64,000 bases of DNA, taken from positions 9,562,501 to 9,626,500 of the forward strand of contig CP136891.1 in the NCBI GenBank assembly GCA_034359265.1, in the 5' to 3' direction. Within the stretch, counting starts at the first letter, position 1; each line of letters starts with the position of its first letter. Made by a program: the position numbers and the translations under genes. The notes under the pieces were generated by a model, which saw only the letters and a list, made by a program, of their open reading frames with translations, was not told where the DNA came from and ran no database searches. The DNA is from Canna indica. Lineage: Eukaryota > Streptophyta > Magnoliopsida > Zingiberales > Cannaceae. This document shows positions 1-10,746 of the stretch, one piece after another.

Positions 1-869
1 GGCTGCAATAAGGTATCATTTTGCAATGAATTGGCAGGGTTGCTGTTTGAAGAATTACTCTACTTCTGATGAAATGTAACATGTTCAGTTCTTAAGGAAT
101 TCAGTCTCAATTTGCAATGTGTAGGTAACTGGAAAAGCAGTGATGCTTGATGAGATTATCAACTATGTGCAGTCATTACAACGGCAAGTCGAGGTATAAT
201 AATCAGCTTATCATGGATTTTCTATCTTCAAAAAGAACTTATCAAAGATTTAACAGTTTGCATAGAAGATTCCTATAAGGTTATCTGTTCCATCTAAGTT
301 TTCTTCTTTATTTCATGTTGGTAGTTCCTTTCCATGAAGTTGGCTACTGTAAATCCACACTTGGACTTCAACAATTTGGCAAATCTTCTTCCTAAGGATG
401 TAAGTTGCAAAACTTTCTTCATTGTTTACTGGTTTATATTTCAATACCTATAAAGTCACAATGAATTATTATCAATCAATTATTTCAGATGCATCAGGCT
501 GGTGGGCCAATGCCAAACTCAGTGTATTCATTAGGGAACTCAGAGATGACACCACCATACATCAACCAACCCCAGCAGGGAACCTCTCTTCACTGTGCCT
601 TGCCTAATGGCATGGAGACCCAGAGCTCAATCCATTTGTTAGATTCAACATTTCACCAAAATCACAACACACACCAGCAATTCATTGCTGGATTTGAGAA
701 CACATCATCTCAGGTAAGATATCACTGTCAAAATTTAGACTGTATCATCTACCACAAGGTGTTATTACCAAGCTGTTTTGACACGAGGGAATTACTGAAT
801 ATCCAGCTAGGGGCTTTCTGGGAGGAAGACCTCCAAAATGCTACTCATATGAACATAGGGCAAAACTAG
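1..869 (+). CDS. bHLH transcription factor, 3' part of gene
   Basis: Five exons can be read with canonical GT/AG borders and consistent phase: 1-12, 125-193, 325-399, 489-713 and 807-869 (stop TAG). The first encodes GCNK, which joins VTGKAVMLDEIINYVQSLQ (second helix of a basic helix-loop-helix domain) and then FLSMKLATVNPHLDF. The last exon gives LGAFWEEDLQNATHMNIGQ, close to the FWEDDL...MGFGQ tail of the plant bHLH49/62/74/CIB1-like group. The family forms dimers in the nucleus and binds E-box DNA in growth and light or hormone responses. The basic region and N-terminus lie left of the window, so the gene is cut by the edge. If the last intron (714-806) is retained, the frame also stays open. 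Subfamily placement is inference; the bHLH call is firm. Confidence 0.9.
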
Positions 870-3424
870 GAGCATACCATCTTTCCTGGGAGCTTTGGTT
901 GGTAAGCTAATAGCACAAGGTTCATCTGCTCATCAACTCCTTGGATAACCTGGGAAATACTGACTTAAAAATATTCGATGCAGGCTCTTTGCTAACATAT
1001 AGCTCATGCGAAATTCAGCAGTAAAGCATTTGGATTCGTTCATCAGTGCCCAGGAGCATTTGTATATAGGGATGCTGAAGGAGAATCATGCAAGAAACAA
1101 CTTTCTGCTACAAACGTCGGTGTCTGCTTTGTAATTCCATTTCAGGGTAATGATTCGCGGGAAGGCTGGTCAGTTCATTGCATGATCTTATACTTGCAGT
1201 GTGTCCTCGAGATGCTCTGAACATTGTCACGATGTAAGATAATGAGGATGAGAGATTTGATATCATGATGTACGAGAATATTATTAACAAATTATTTAGT
1301 TTCTAGCCAAATTGTATTCTTCATTATTCAAAATATTCTTTCTTATATGCATGAATCATCTGATAATGACGAAGAAAAAAAAAATTCGGTGCTCATGTTA
1401 GTGTGTATAAAGTTACATCTTTTGCATTCTGTAGATGGTAAACAGAAAGAGTTTGTGACACTACTATCAAAAACTCTATTTAGGTTGCAAGTGAAGTAAT
1501 TACACTGATTCTCTTCACTCTTCAGCACATAGCTTTGATGTAAGTAGAACTGCAATCGCAGTCTTCACAGGATTAAGGTTTAGAGGCTGACACAATTAGA
1601 TGTCCTTACTTTAGGTCATTTCATAAGGAATCACATCCTTTCTATATTTACATATGCAACTTTGCACAGAGAGGGATGCAATGGCATGTTTTTCTGAAGA
1701 AAAGCTGCTGTACCAATCCAAAATTAAGTTATGACAGAAACATTACAAGGTTGCCCTGGAAATAGGAATAGGGGAACTGTGGTTGTCTGCAATGATGTAA
1801 AGGAGAATGAAGATATGGGAAGGGCTATGCAGATTCTTCTGTGTTGCCTCTTGTTTCAGGCCAGGAAACCCTTGCACCTTTCCTTGTGACGCCATGGCCA
1901 TTCTGTTCTTTTCTTCTTCTTTGGAAATGTAAGATCATTATTAGCAAAGATGGCATCGCAATGAGTTACATTGTGACACAAGTTCAACCAAAAACTATGT
2001 TTGTGAAACAAAGCAATGTCTTGTGCTGGATACAAACAATCAGAATAATCTTTTTTTAAATCAATCTCTATTCATATAAACAAATGTAAAAAAATTTGGG
2101 ACCACAATTTGGGACCAAAATTTGAGAGAGAGAGAGAGAGAGAGAGAGTCTTTAAGAATGCTGACTTAGGAGGTGGCCCAGGGAAAAGATGAACTGACTA
2201 GTATATACTATTTGGTAGTGGGGTTGGGAAGAGATTGGAAAAATAATAAATCATTGGAGATCAATAGACCAGGCTGTCATGGTTTTCATCAGTTGGCATC
2301 CACAATCTTCTACTTAATTAAGAATCATGAAGAAGACAGGGCTTAATTAGACATTAGATATTAGTTTCAGAATTTATCAGTGAGCTGACTATATATTTGT
2401 GTAGGGTTTTGCAACCGCAAAGGCAGATGTTTCCTATTTGGATTTAGAGCTCTCCTTTTCTTTTGGTTCTGGGGAATCTGGTATGATTAGGCTAAATAAT
2501 TTACATCTTTTATCCTGCTGTTAGCATTAGGGGTTTAAAGAGGTCAAAGTTGAGTTTTGAGAAAATTGATTGACCTACGGACGACAACAAATCGGATATG
2601 GTGCATATACTATATTATCCACATCTGCACCGTATTTTATATTCACACACCGCATCCAAATGAAGATATTCATATCGTATTTGTATTCACACCATATTTT
2701 AATAAAAAAAATTAATAAAATAATATATTTAACAAAAAATTAATAGAGTAAAATGATAATGATATAATGTATAATATATGTGATGTAAAATAATATATAA
2801 GTTATAATATATTTGGAGCAAAATAGTAATTAATTATATATGTGAATAATGTGGTGCAAATATGGATTGTATACAGTGCAAATCCGCATTTATATCTATA
2901 TCTGCACTATGTCCGCACGGATAATGATTTTTTATATTCTGCATTAATATTTTTTTTAATAATTGACTTGTACCGTGCAAATGCGGATATAATTGACAAT
3001 CCTAGTCCGACCTGAGTATTTTGCATTATAAATAGCCAAGGTTAAGTTTTAAGAAAACTTGAGGCGAGATGAGTTTTTCAAGTTACGGGGACAAAAACAA
3101 ACTCAAGAACCAATAAGGATGCAGGAAAACAAACTTAATGAAATGAATTTTGATATTTTTGGGGGGATTTTAAGTTTATATGTATTAAAAAAATTACATA
3201 CTTCTAGTAAATATCAAATAGAATCAAATTAGATTGGAATGGTTTAGTTTCTAGTTAATTTGGATCATTTACTCTTATAATATCTTTGATTTTTTTAATT
3301 TTGATGAAAGTCAGGTTTGTGTTTTGAAGAACCTCAAAACACAATCTGGCCTAAAATAAATAAATTTTTGAGTTGAATCAAATTGGATCACTTTATTTTC
3401 TTAACACCCTTAATGCAATTGGCA
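870..3424. other. 3' UTR then AT-rich intergenic DNA
   Basis: Roughly 870-1300 is likely the bHLH 3' UTR. Beyond that I see no supported gene. There is a GA microsatellite at 2124-2148. The stretch 2570-3010 is very AT-rich with recurrent GGATATGG/TGCGGATAT words, probably a decayed non-autonomous transposon, but I could not define its ends. Confidence 0.5.
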
Positions 3425-3690
3425 TCACCAAACATGAAAACTGATCATTAAAAAAAAACTTGAGGACAAGTTCATATAGAACTGATCTAGAGGAGTATTG
3501 GTGTCAGATATTGTCCCAAGCAATATGTGAACTGATGGCCCATCTCTGCCATCCTCTCTTAAAGTTGAGTCCTTTTGTGTTGGAACATTGTAAAAGAAGA
3601 GTAGGGTTAGGTAGGATTTCCACATTACCACTTCTATTTCAGCAGGTGAAAAGGGACCCATGCCTCCAATCCACTTGAAGCTCTTATTTG
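3425..3690 (-). repeat. Dispersed segment, copy A (partly open frame)
   Basis: This segment is homologous, in opposite orientation, to 8243-8433, 9119-9309 and 10175-10262. On the minus strand it has an open frame starting MGPFSPAEIEVVMWKS. The other copies carry indels and an early stop in that frame (MGPFSPADNLT then TAG), so coding function is doubtful. I do not recognise the family. In this copy the segment is continuous; in the 9.3-10.2 kb copy a transposon sits inside it, so this is the empty-site reference. Confidence 0.6.
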
Positions 3691-4390
3691 CCTCTCATCT
3701 CATGCAGCAAAGCAGCAAGAAGGACCATGAATTTAGGGCAACCCTATTTGGCTACTGCGACAGACAAAGGATAATTGCCTCTCTATTGCGCTTTTCTTGC
3801 TCTCTTTCCATTAAATTGCCTGATCCCAGAATTTAAAGGCTCGACTTTGTCAGACAACTGGTCTAGGGTATCTTTGTCGGGATTTGTGACCTTATAATTA
3901 CTCCCTTCCGTTTGCACTTCAATCTAGGGCTTGTTCCTTCTCCAATCTGAGAAGTGGTCTCCATTTCCAACCCCATGCAAATTGCTAGTAAGATTTGACA
4001 TGACTCATTTACACAAATGATTGAACTCAAAAATAAGTGAATTTGAATGTTCTTTAAATAAATTACAGGTCCAGGTTGGAAATAGGTTCAACCGCTTTTA
4101 AAAGAAATCTTAGTTTTGTATAGATTAGAAATTGTGTTACTACCAACCCGACTGGATAATTGACTCATTAACTCATCAACTTTAGTAATACATTTAGCAA
4201 GTCTTATCAACCAACACAATGTACCTCTGCCATGGGACTAAACCACATTATTACAAATATTGAATCTCCTATGTTGGTAATCTCACTTTCCCCTCTCATT
4301 AATGGTATGTTTCTGAGCATTATTTATTTTTATATTAATTAGATGTACATGATTAAAGTGATGCATATCATGTTTAGATCATGCATGGAC
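3691..4390. other. Intergenic, no feature recognised
   Basis: Nothing gene-like was found. The stretch is moderately AT-rich, without long open frames or clear repeats. Confidence 0.4.
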
Positions 4391-4399
4391 AATTGTAGC

Positions 4400-4848
4400 T
4401 AGGGTGAAAATAGGTCAGACGGTCTGTGACCTGTGGCCTAGCCATTTTTTTAAAAAAATCAGGCCTAAATTTATTTCTAAACTTGTTTCTTTTATCAGGC
4501 TCACTATAAGACCTATTGAACCTAATAAACCGACTTGAACCTGTTAAGATAGTATATATAATATATAATAAATATATAATATTATTAATTTATTATATAT
4601 TTACATTATATATAATAAAATATATATTTTAATTTAATAAAATAACAACTATTGTTGTTATGTTTAAATTTATTGTTATCATTTTTATATTAAAATTTAG
4701 AAGTAGGTTTTATAAATATATTTCAGATTTTAGCAGATTTTATAAATAGGCCAAAGGCCAGGCTCAAGCCGAAAAAATAGCCTATAATAGGCCACAGGCC
4801 AGGCTTATTTTTTACTATACAGGTCTGACCTGACCTGTTTCCACCTCT
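4400..4848. mobile_element. Non-autonomous DNA transposon, Mutator-like
   Basis: The left end TAGGGTGAAAATAGGTCAG is an imperfect inverted match to the right end, which reads CTGACCTGTTTCCACCTCT. A direct repeat AATTGTAGC lies on each side (4391-4399 and 4849-4857), a 9-bp target duplication typical of Mutator-like elements (8 bp, hAT-like, if the element ends one base later). The interior is AT-rich with repeated GGCC words and has no coding capacity. Confidence 0.65.
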
Positions 4849-4866
4849 AATTGTAGCAAATAAGAA

Positions 4867-5094
4867 TATGGTTGTTCACGGGTCGAGTCAGGTTTGGAAG
4901 AAAAATCGGCCCAACCCAACGAACAAGTAACCGGGTCGAGTCAGGCTTGAAGGTAAAAAAAAAAATTGAACTCGACTCGCCCCAGATCGGGTCGGGTAGT
5001 CGGGTACCCGTAAAAAAAATGAATATGAAAATAGTTTTAAAGAAAAATAATGAGAGACGCGCATGTCTACACACCGACGTGTCTTCTCGAGAAG

Positions 5095-5184
<90 letters not shown>

Positions 5185-5379
5185 CGGATAATTGGGTCGG
5201 ATCTTGGGTCATCGGGTTCCAATTTTTGAAACCCAAGACCTGATCTGATTACGATCGGGTTTGATTAAATAAAATTGAACCCGATTCAGACCGATTACCC
5301 AACCCGACCCAGCCCGATTGATTTGGTTTGGGTCGGATTCTTGGGTTCATTGGGTCGACCCGACCCAATGAACACCCCT
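4867..5379. mobile_element. Non-autonomous DNA transposon with internal TA microsatellite
   Basis: The ends TATGGTTGTTCAC and (reverse complement of the right end) AGGGGTGTTCAT are imperfect inverted repeats. The flanks AAATAAGAA (4858-4866) and AAATAAGGA (5380-5388) are a near-perfect 9-bp duplication. The interior is made of GGGTCGG / CCGACCC words in both orientations, a foldback style seen in many plant non-autonomous elements. It starts only nine bases after the target duplication of the 4400-4848 element. Confidence 0.55.
5099..5181. repeat. (TA)n microsatellite
   Basis: About 40 uninterrupted TA dinucleotides lie inside the 4867-5379 element. Open frames across it, on both strands, encode only an alternating IYIYIY run and are not genes. 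Confidence 0.95.
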
Positions 5380-5388
5380 AAATAAGGA

Positions 5389-5849
5389 TGTATTTATTGT
5401 AGGAATAAAACCCTAGTCACATATGGGCTTGAGCCTCCACAAAGAAGTCACCCAACCCAACAAATTGATGTTATCATTTAAATGCAAAAGACGGAGTTTG
5501 TTCCTCATAAGTCATAATCCCATCTTCAGTTGCTCAATACACTCTTCAACAAGAATAAGAAATAACTCGAATTGGAAGTAAGAAAACTATGGTCCAGTTA
5601 CATTTCAGCAAAAAAAACTAGACTCACTGAAAAGATGGATGCCTCCACTTTCACAGTAATAGCAGTAGAACTTCAAGATAGTAATAACTAATAAATAGTC
5701 CATGATTCCATCTCCTCAACTAGTTAAAGACCAAAAAAATAAAAATAATCTTATGGTGTTCCTGTACATTAGGTTTGATCACACATCATAATTTTTTAGT
5801 TCTTTCATTCAGATATCCTAATTTGAGGATTTGTGATATTTCCAAGGCC
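5389..5849. other. Intergenic, no feature recognised
   Basis: No gene or repeat is supported here. It runs from the right end of the preceding transposon to the start of the duplicated sialidase segment. Confidence 0.4.
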
Positions 5850-7750
5850 AAATTTTTCTCTGCTATTGAAGTAGATGCACATATCTCTAGAAACTTTCAG
5901 TAATCTTCCTTCCTTTCATGATTGCTTCATGCATGATAACATCATTTTTTTTTATGGCTTCTTGTTTTTTTGCAAAGTACAGAAAAGAAATGCCATACTA
6001 TAGCAACCAACAGTGGCGGATCCAGAAAATTTTATTAGTGGGGGCAAACTAATTTTGATAGTTGACCTCGACGAGTCTTCATGTTTTGAAAACGCTGTAA
6101 AATTTTTATATTGAGGTTGTGTTTTATTTTCAGAATTAGAATCATTATCTATTGATTTTCTTTTTAAAAAAATTTCCATAATTTTGTCAATCAATTTAAT
6201 TAGCAAGTAAATAAAAACTAAATATTGAAATAATTAATAATGCTAAAAATATAAAAATTAACAATGCTGAAATAAAAATTAATAATATTGTAATAAAAAT
6301 ATCGGTCTTACCACCCGAAGAAAGTAAAAAATTAATAAACTAAAAATACCGTACGATGCCGGTAGCTCGACAGTCGGCGAAGATTAAAGGCGATACGACA
6401 GCGGCAGCGGCAGCGAGCTAGCGGCAGCGGCAGCGGCAGCGACAAAGGCAGTGAGCTAGCGGCAGGCCGGCAGCGGCAGCGAGCTAGCTACAGCGATCAG
6501 CAGCGCTGCAGGCTGCAGCGGCAGCGAGCAATCCCGGCAGCCCGCAGGGCGGCACTGCGGAAGGCCGGCAGGCGGCAGCTCGACTGCTCGAGTGCTCGAC
6601 GCAGGCACGCAGCCGAGTAGCCGACGCTCGACGGTCGGCGGCACTGCGGCAGGCTGGCAGCGGGCAGCCCGACGAGTCGACGACAAGCTCACAAGCAGCA
6701 GCCAGCAGGTGAGGCCGTGAGGTGAGCTGGTGAGCCGTGAGCGATTGAGATTTGAGAGAGAGTGAGATCGAGAGACGAGAGTGACGACTGACGACTGACG
6801 AAGTAACGAGCGAGAGAGAAGGTTCAAGTAATGATTCATTGTGCCGTTTGTTTACCTTTGGTAAACACGTAACAATAAATGCTTAAGATTTATTAAGATT
6901 TCCTCAATTCCTCTGCAGGCGGCCGGCGTGCGTACGTGGAGGAGAAAAGGTAAGTGGACCAAGTGGTAATTACTCATTCTGTGAGTGGGTCAGTGGGGGC
7001 AAAATTTTTTGCTCAATCTTTTTTTTAAATCTTAGTGGGGGCCATGGCCCCCACTGGGCCTGCAGTGGATCCGCCACTGGCAACCAAGGAGTGGGCACAA
7101 AAATTGTGGAGGGGAATACTAATGGCACAGAAAGAACATCTTCCATGGCTGAAGCTAGGAATGTTGGTGGATGGTAGATATTGCAGGATTTCACCTTCCC
7201 CAAGGGCTCTGGCCCTTTCAACAATTGTCATGCTTCCACCATGAATAGTTGAGGCAATCCCTTTCTCTGCACATCTTTTTCCTTTCTGAATCCCCCCTTT
7301 ATCGATCTTCCCTATTATTCTGGTGCAGTTTAAACCATATTTCAGAAGAATTCTTGAGTTTCTAAAGTATTTTTATGATGGTTGACATATTCACTTATAT
7401 CAAAAGCATTTGAATCTGCTTCCATCATTGTTGCTTTTCTATAAACCACAAAATGATTGCTGTAATTGCTTTATTTATACAGACTCAGAAAGATCATTTT
7501 TTTTGGTAGCTTATTTTGGAGGTTTAGTTGAAGGAACTCTTCATGTCAAGGTTTGGTTGCAGAGATACAAGTTTAAAATTAGTTGAACATTCTAAAAACT
7601 TTCCACAACTCAAAATATGACATATGTATATACTCATAAAGAGCACTATTAATTGGGTTTGTTCTTCAAGACTTCAACTAGGGTTATACTGGATACCTTA
7701 ACTCTTCTTCTAGCTAACAAATTTCTTGCACACATAGAGTATAGAGAATA
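5850..7750 (+). pseudogene. BNR/Asp-box sialidase-like gene, 5' fragment (broken copy)
   Basis: This block is an inverted, diverged copy of the 5' half of the sialidase-like gene at 10747-12775 (matching about 12230-12990). It includes the upstream region (5850-6010), the first exon (7149 onward) and the second exon (about 7485-7585, reading LVAYFGG). The first exon starts MAEARNVGGW and then hits TAG, whereas the other copy continues. A 1,069-bp hAT element sits in its upstream region. Downstream exons are absent. It is therefore a dead fragment. Homology extends into introns and flanks, which points to duplication of genomic DNA rather than retroposition. Confidence 0.75.
6011..7079. mobile_element. 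hAT-type non-autonomous element
   Basis: Terminal inverted repeats are CAGTGGCGGATCCA and TGGATCCGCCACTG. A perfect 8-bp target duplication GCAACCAA flanks it (6003-6010 and 7080-7087), diagnostic of hAT. The interior is AT-rich on the left, with a GC-rich 6365-6740 block built from GGCAGC / GCGAGCTAGC words. No transposase is visible. The minus-strand open frame of 127 codons over the GC-rich block is low-complexity and not credible as a gene. The empty site can be read in the homologous sequence at about 12825-12850. Confidence 0.93.
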
Positions 7751-7822
7751 GTGTTCGCCAATCCTAGTTCAGTGTCCCGGTTCACTGGAAATAGTGTATT
7801 ATGTACTCAGATAGATGAATAG

Positions 7823-9580
7823 AACAAGGATATGAATATTTATAGAAACAAAAGTATGAATTTCATCGTATAAATTAATGCACATGTTGGGTTTGGAGTA
7901 ATCCAATCCAGTATGTCTACCTGTTAATGTTAATCCTAATTCCGACTATTTTGCACTACATGGAATCATCTATAGAGCATCTTTGAGGAGTCCAACTTTC
8001 GAGTCTGAGCAACTAGCTAACCGAGAGCCACTTAGGATCATCAATAGAGTCAGGAGGGATTAGGAGCACCTCTGGAGTTATCAAGATTTGTGCCATGAGT
8101 TTCGGTTTCATTTTAGCGAAACCGAAACCGAAAATGGGCCCAAAATGGCTCCATTTTCGGAAACCGGATCTCAGTTAACATATATTATATAAACTGTTTA
8201 AGTCTTGATAACTCTCGGAATTGAAAGGAAAGAGAGTAAGAAAAGAGAATTAGGCCTTCAAGTGGATTGGAGGAGACAATGGGTCCCTTTTCTCCTGCTG
8301 ACAACCTGACGTAGAAGTGGTAATGTGGAAAACCTACCTAACCCTACTATTTTTACAATGTTCCAATTCAAAAGGACTCAACTATAACAGAGGATGGCAG
8401 ATATGGGCCATTAGTTCAGATAATGCTTGAGACCATAGTTTTAAATGGCGCAAGGCGCACAAAGGCGCAAAGGGCTTTTGGAGCCATGGTGCAAGGCGCA
8501 AGGTTACGGCGCGCGCCATAACGAGGCGAGGCACAAAAATAAAATATAATTACAAAATATATTTTGTACATAAAAATATATATTTCTAAAACAAAATCAC
8601 CTAGTTAACATCTAATTTAGCATCCAATTAAATATAGATAATAAGTCAAAGTTAAAGAACACTAAACAAGCAAACATCAAGTTCAACATCATTGAAAAAA
8701 CAAGGATATGAATATTTATAGAAACAAAAGTATGAATTTCATCGTATAAATTAATGCACATGTTGGGTTTGGAGTAATCCAATCCAGTATGTCTACCTGT
8801 TAATGTTAATCCTAATTCCGACTATTTTGCACTACATGGAATCATCTATAGAGCATCTTTGAGGAGTCCAACTTTCGAGTCTGAGCAACTAGCTAACCGA
8901 GAGCCACTTAGGATCATCAATAGAGTCAGGAGGGATTAGGAGCACCTCTGGAGTTATCAAGATTTGTGCCATGAGTTTCGGTTTCATTTTAGCGAAACCG
9001 AAACCGAAAATGGGCCCAAAATGGCTCCATTTTCGGAAACCGGATCTCAGTTAACATATATTATATAAACTGTTTAAGTCTTGATAACTCTCGGAATTGA
9101 AAGGAAAGAGAGTAAGAAAAGAGAATTAGGCCTTCAAGTGGATTGGAGGAGACAATGGGTCCCTTTTCTCCTGCTGACGACCTGACGTAGAAGTGGTAAT
9201 GTGGAAAACCTACCTAACCCTACTATTTTTACAATGTTCCAATTCAAAAGGACTCAACTATAACAGAGGATGGCAGATATGGGCCATTAGTTCAGATAAT
9301 GCTTGAGACCATAGTTTTAAATGGCGCAAGGCGCACAAAGGCGCAAAGGGCTTTTGGAGCCATGGTGCAAGGCGCAAGGTTACGGCGCGCGCCATAACGA
9401 GGCGAGGCACAAAAATAAAATATAATTACAAAATATATTTTGTACATAAAAATATATATTTCTAAAACAAAATCACCTAGTTAACATCTAATTTAGCATC
9501 CAATTAAATATAGATAATAAGTCAAAGTTAAAGAACACTAAACAAGCAAACATCAAGTTCAACATCATTGAAAAAACAAG
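7823..9580. repeat. 876-bp direct tandem duplication
   Basis: Bases 7825-8700 and 8701-9576 are almost identical. The one difference I noticed is GCTGACAACC near 8296 against GCTGACGACC near 9172. AACAAG occurs at each breakpoint, so a 6-bp microhomology is possible. Each unit contains a copy of the dispersed segment and the left part of the hAT-like element, but only the second unit runs on into the complete element. The event is therefore younger than that insertion. A collapsed or duplicated assembly is the alternative. Confidence 0.88.
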
Positions 9581-10174
9581 CCAACATCAAGTTCAACATC
9601 ATTAAAAGAACATGAGAACAACAAGTTCAACATCATCAAGCTAATGGACTATTCAACATCATTGCTGCTGAACATTCAGCATGCTGCGACAACATGCTGA
9701 AAATTTCCATCTAAATAGGACTATAGGAGCATGTAGAAATGTAGAATAGGAGGGAGTGAGGGACTGAGGAAACTCAGGAAAGACTGAATTTCAAAAAAAA
9801 AACAACTGAAATCTAAGAAATGAGAGAAAGAAAAGAAATATACTTGAAAAAGCTCACCGGAATCCGGTGGAGGGGCTCGCCGGAGGAGAGGCTTGTCGGA
9901 GGAGAAGAAAAGCAGAAGAGAGGCTCGGCGTTCGGGCAAGTCGGGGCGAATGACTGGAAATGAACATAAGATTTTGGGTGCCCTAAGTTAACTTAGGGCA
10001 CCCGGCGCCACACATGTGTGTGGCGCATATGGCGCGTGCCTCACGCCTGGGCTGAGGCGTGCGCCAAGGCGCTCGAGGCGCTAGGTTAGCGCCTCGGGGG
10101 AGGGGGGGGGGCAAATGGCGCGGGGGCCTGCGCTTGTGTGCGCCCCGCGCCATGACGCGCCATTTCAAACTATG
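9310..10174. mobile_element. hAT-like non-autonomous element with GGCGC-rich ends
   Basis: Ends are CATAGTTTTAAATGGCGC and, inverted, CATAGTTTGAAATGGCGC. CTTGAGAC flanks both sides (9302-9309 and 10175-10182), an 8-bp target duplication. Copy A of the dispersed segment (3425-3690) shows the uninterrupted target. There is no transposase. The terminal regions contain many GGCGC/GCGCC words able to fold back, and a 28-bp palindrome lies at 9976-10003. The left 267 bp also occur at 8434-8700 through the tandem duplication. Confidence 0.85.
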
Positions 10175-10746
10175 CTTGAGACAATGTCTGATATCAATAC
10201 TCCTCTAGACCAGTTATTTATGAACTTGTCCTGAAGTTTTAAATTATCAGTTTTGATGTTTGGTGACACATTCATAACCAAGAACTAAAGAGTGTACCAG
10301 CCTTCAACAATTGGAATCGCAATGATTCTATGCAGGGAGTAATGCTTGCTAGCATAAAATAATTAAATAGTAAGTCAACCATTGAGAAGAAGAGAAATCA
10401 CGAACAATTCTGAGATCTAAGTATTTAAATTAAAATATATGAGAGGGCTGTTCATAACTCTAATCCTTCCTATTGCGAGAGCAACATCTTGACTGGTACG
10501 AGAGTCATCAATATATGTCACCATGCCAATTTTATGATGGAATTTATACGTGCACTTAATTTATACGATGGAATTTATACTTTTGTTCCTACAATTATAC
10601 ATAACCATGTTCTCTTGACTTTGTCGAGGAGAAAAGACGGGGTAGATTAGCCCATGTGAAGAATTACCTTCATAATCTACAGCATTTCTTGTAATTAGTC
10701 TTGCTGATGTTCATAGAAACCAAGAGATGGACTTAAACTCCTTGAT

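Noticed and set aside
4847..5236. Open frames on both strands over the TA tract
   Set aside because: They are carried by about 40 TA repeats and transposon sequence; no domain.
6456..6839. 127-codon minus-strand frame in the hAT element
   Set aside because: Low-complexity GC-rich repeat words (GGCAGC); no transposase motif.
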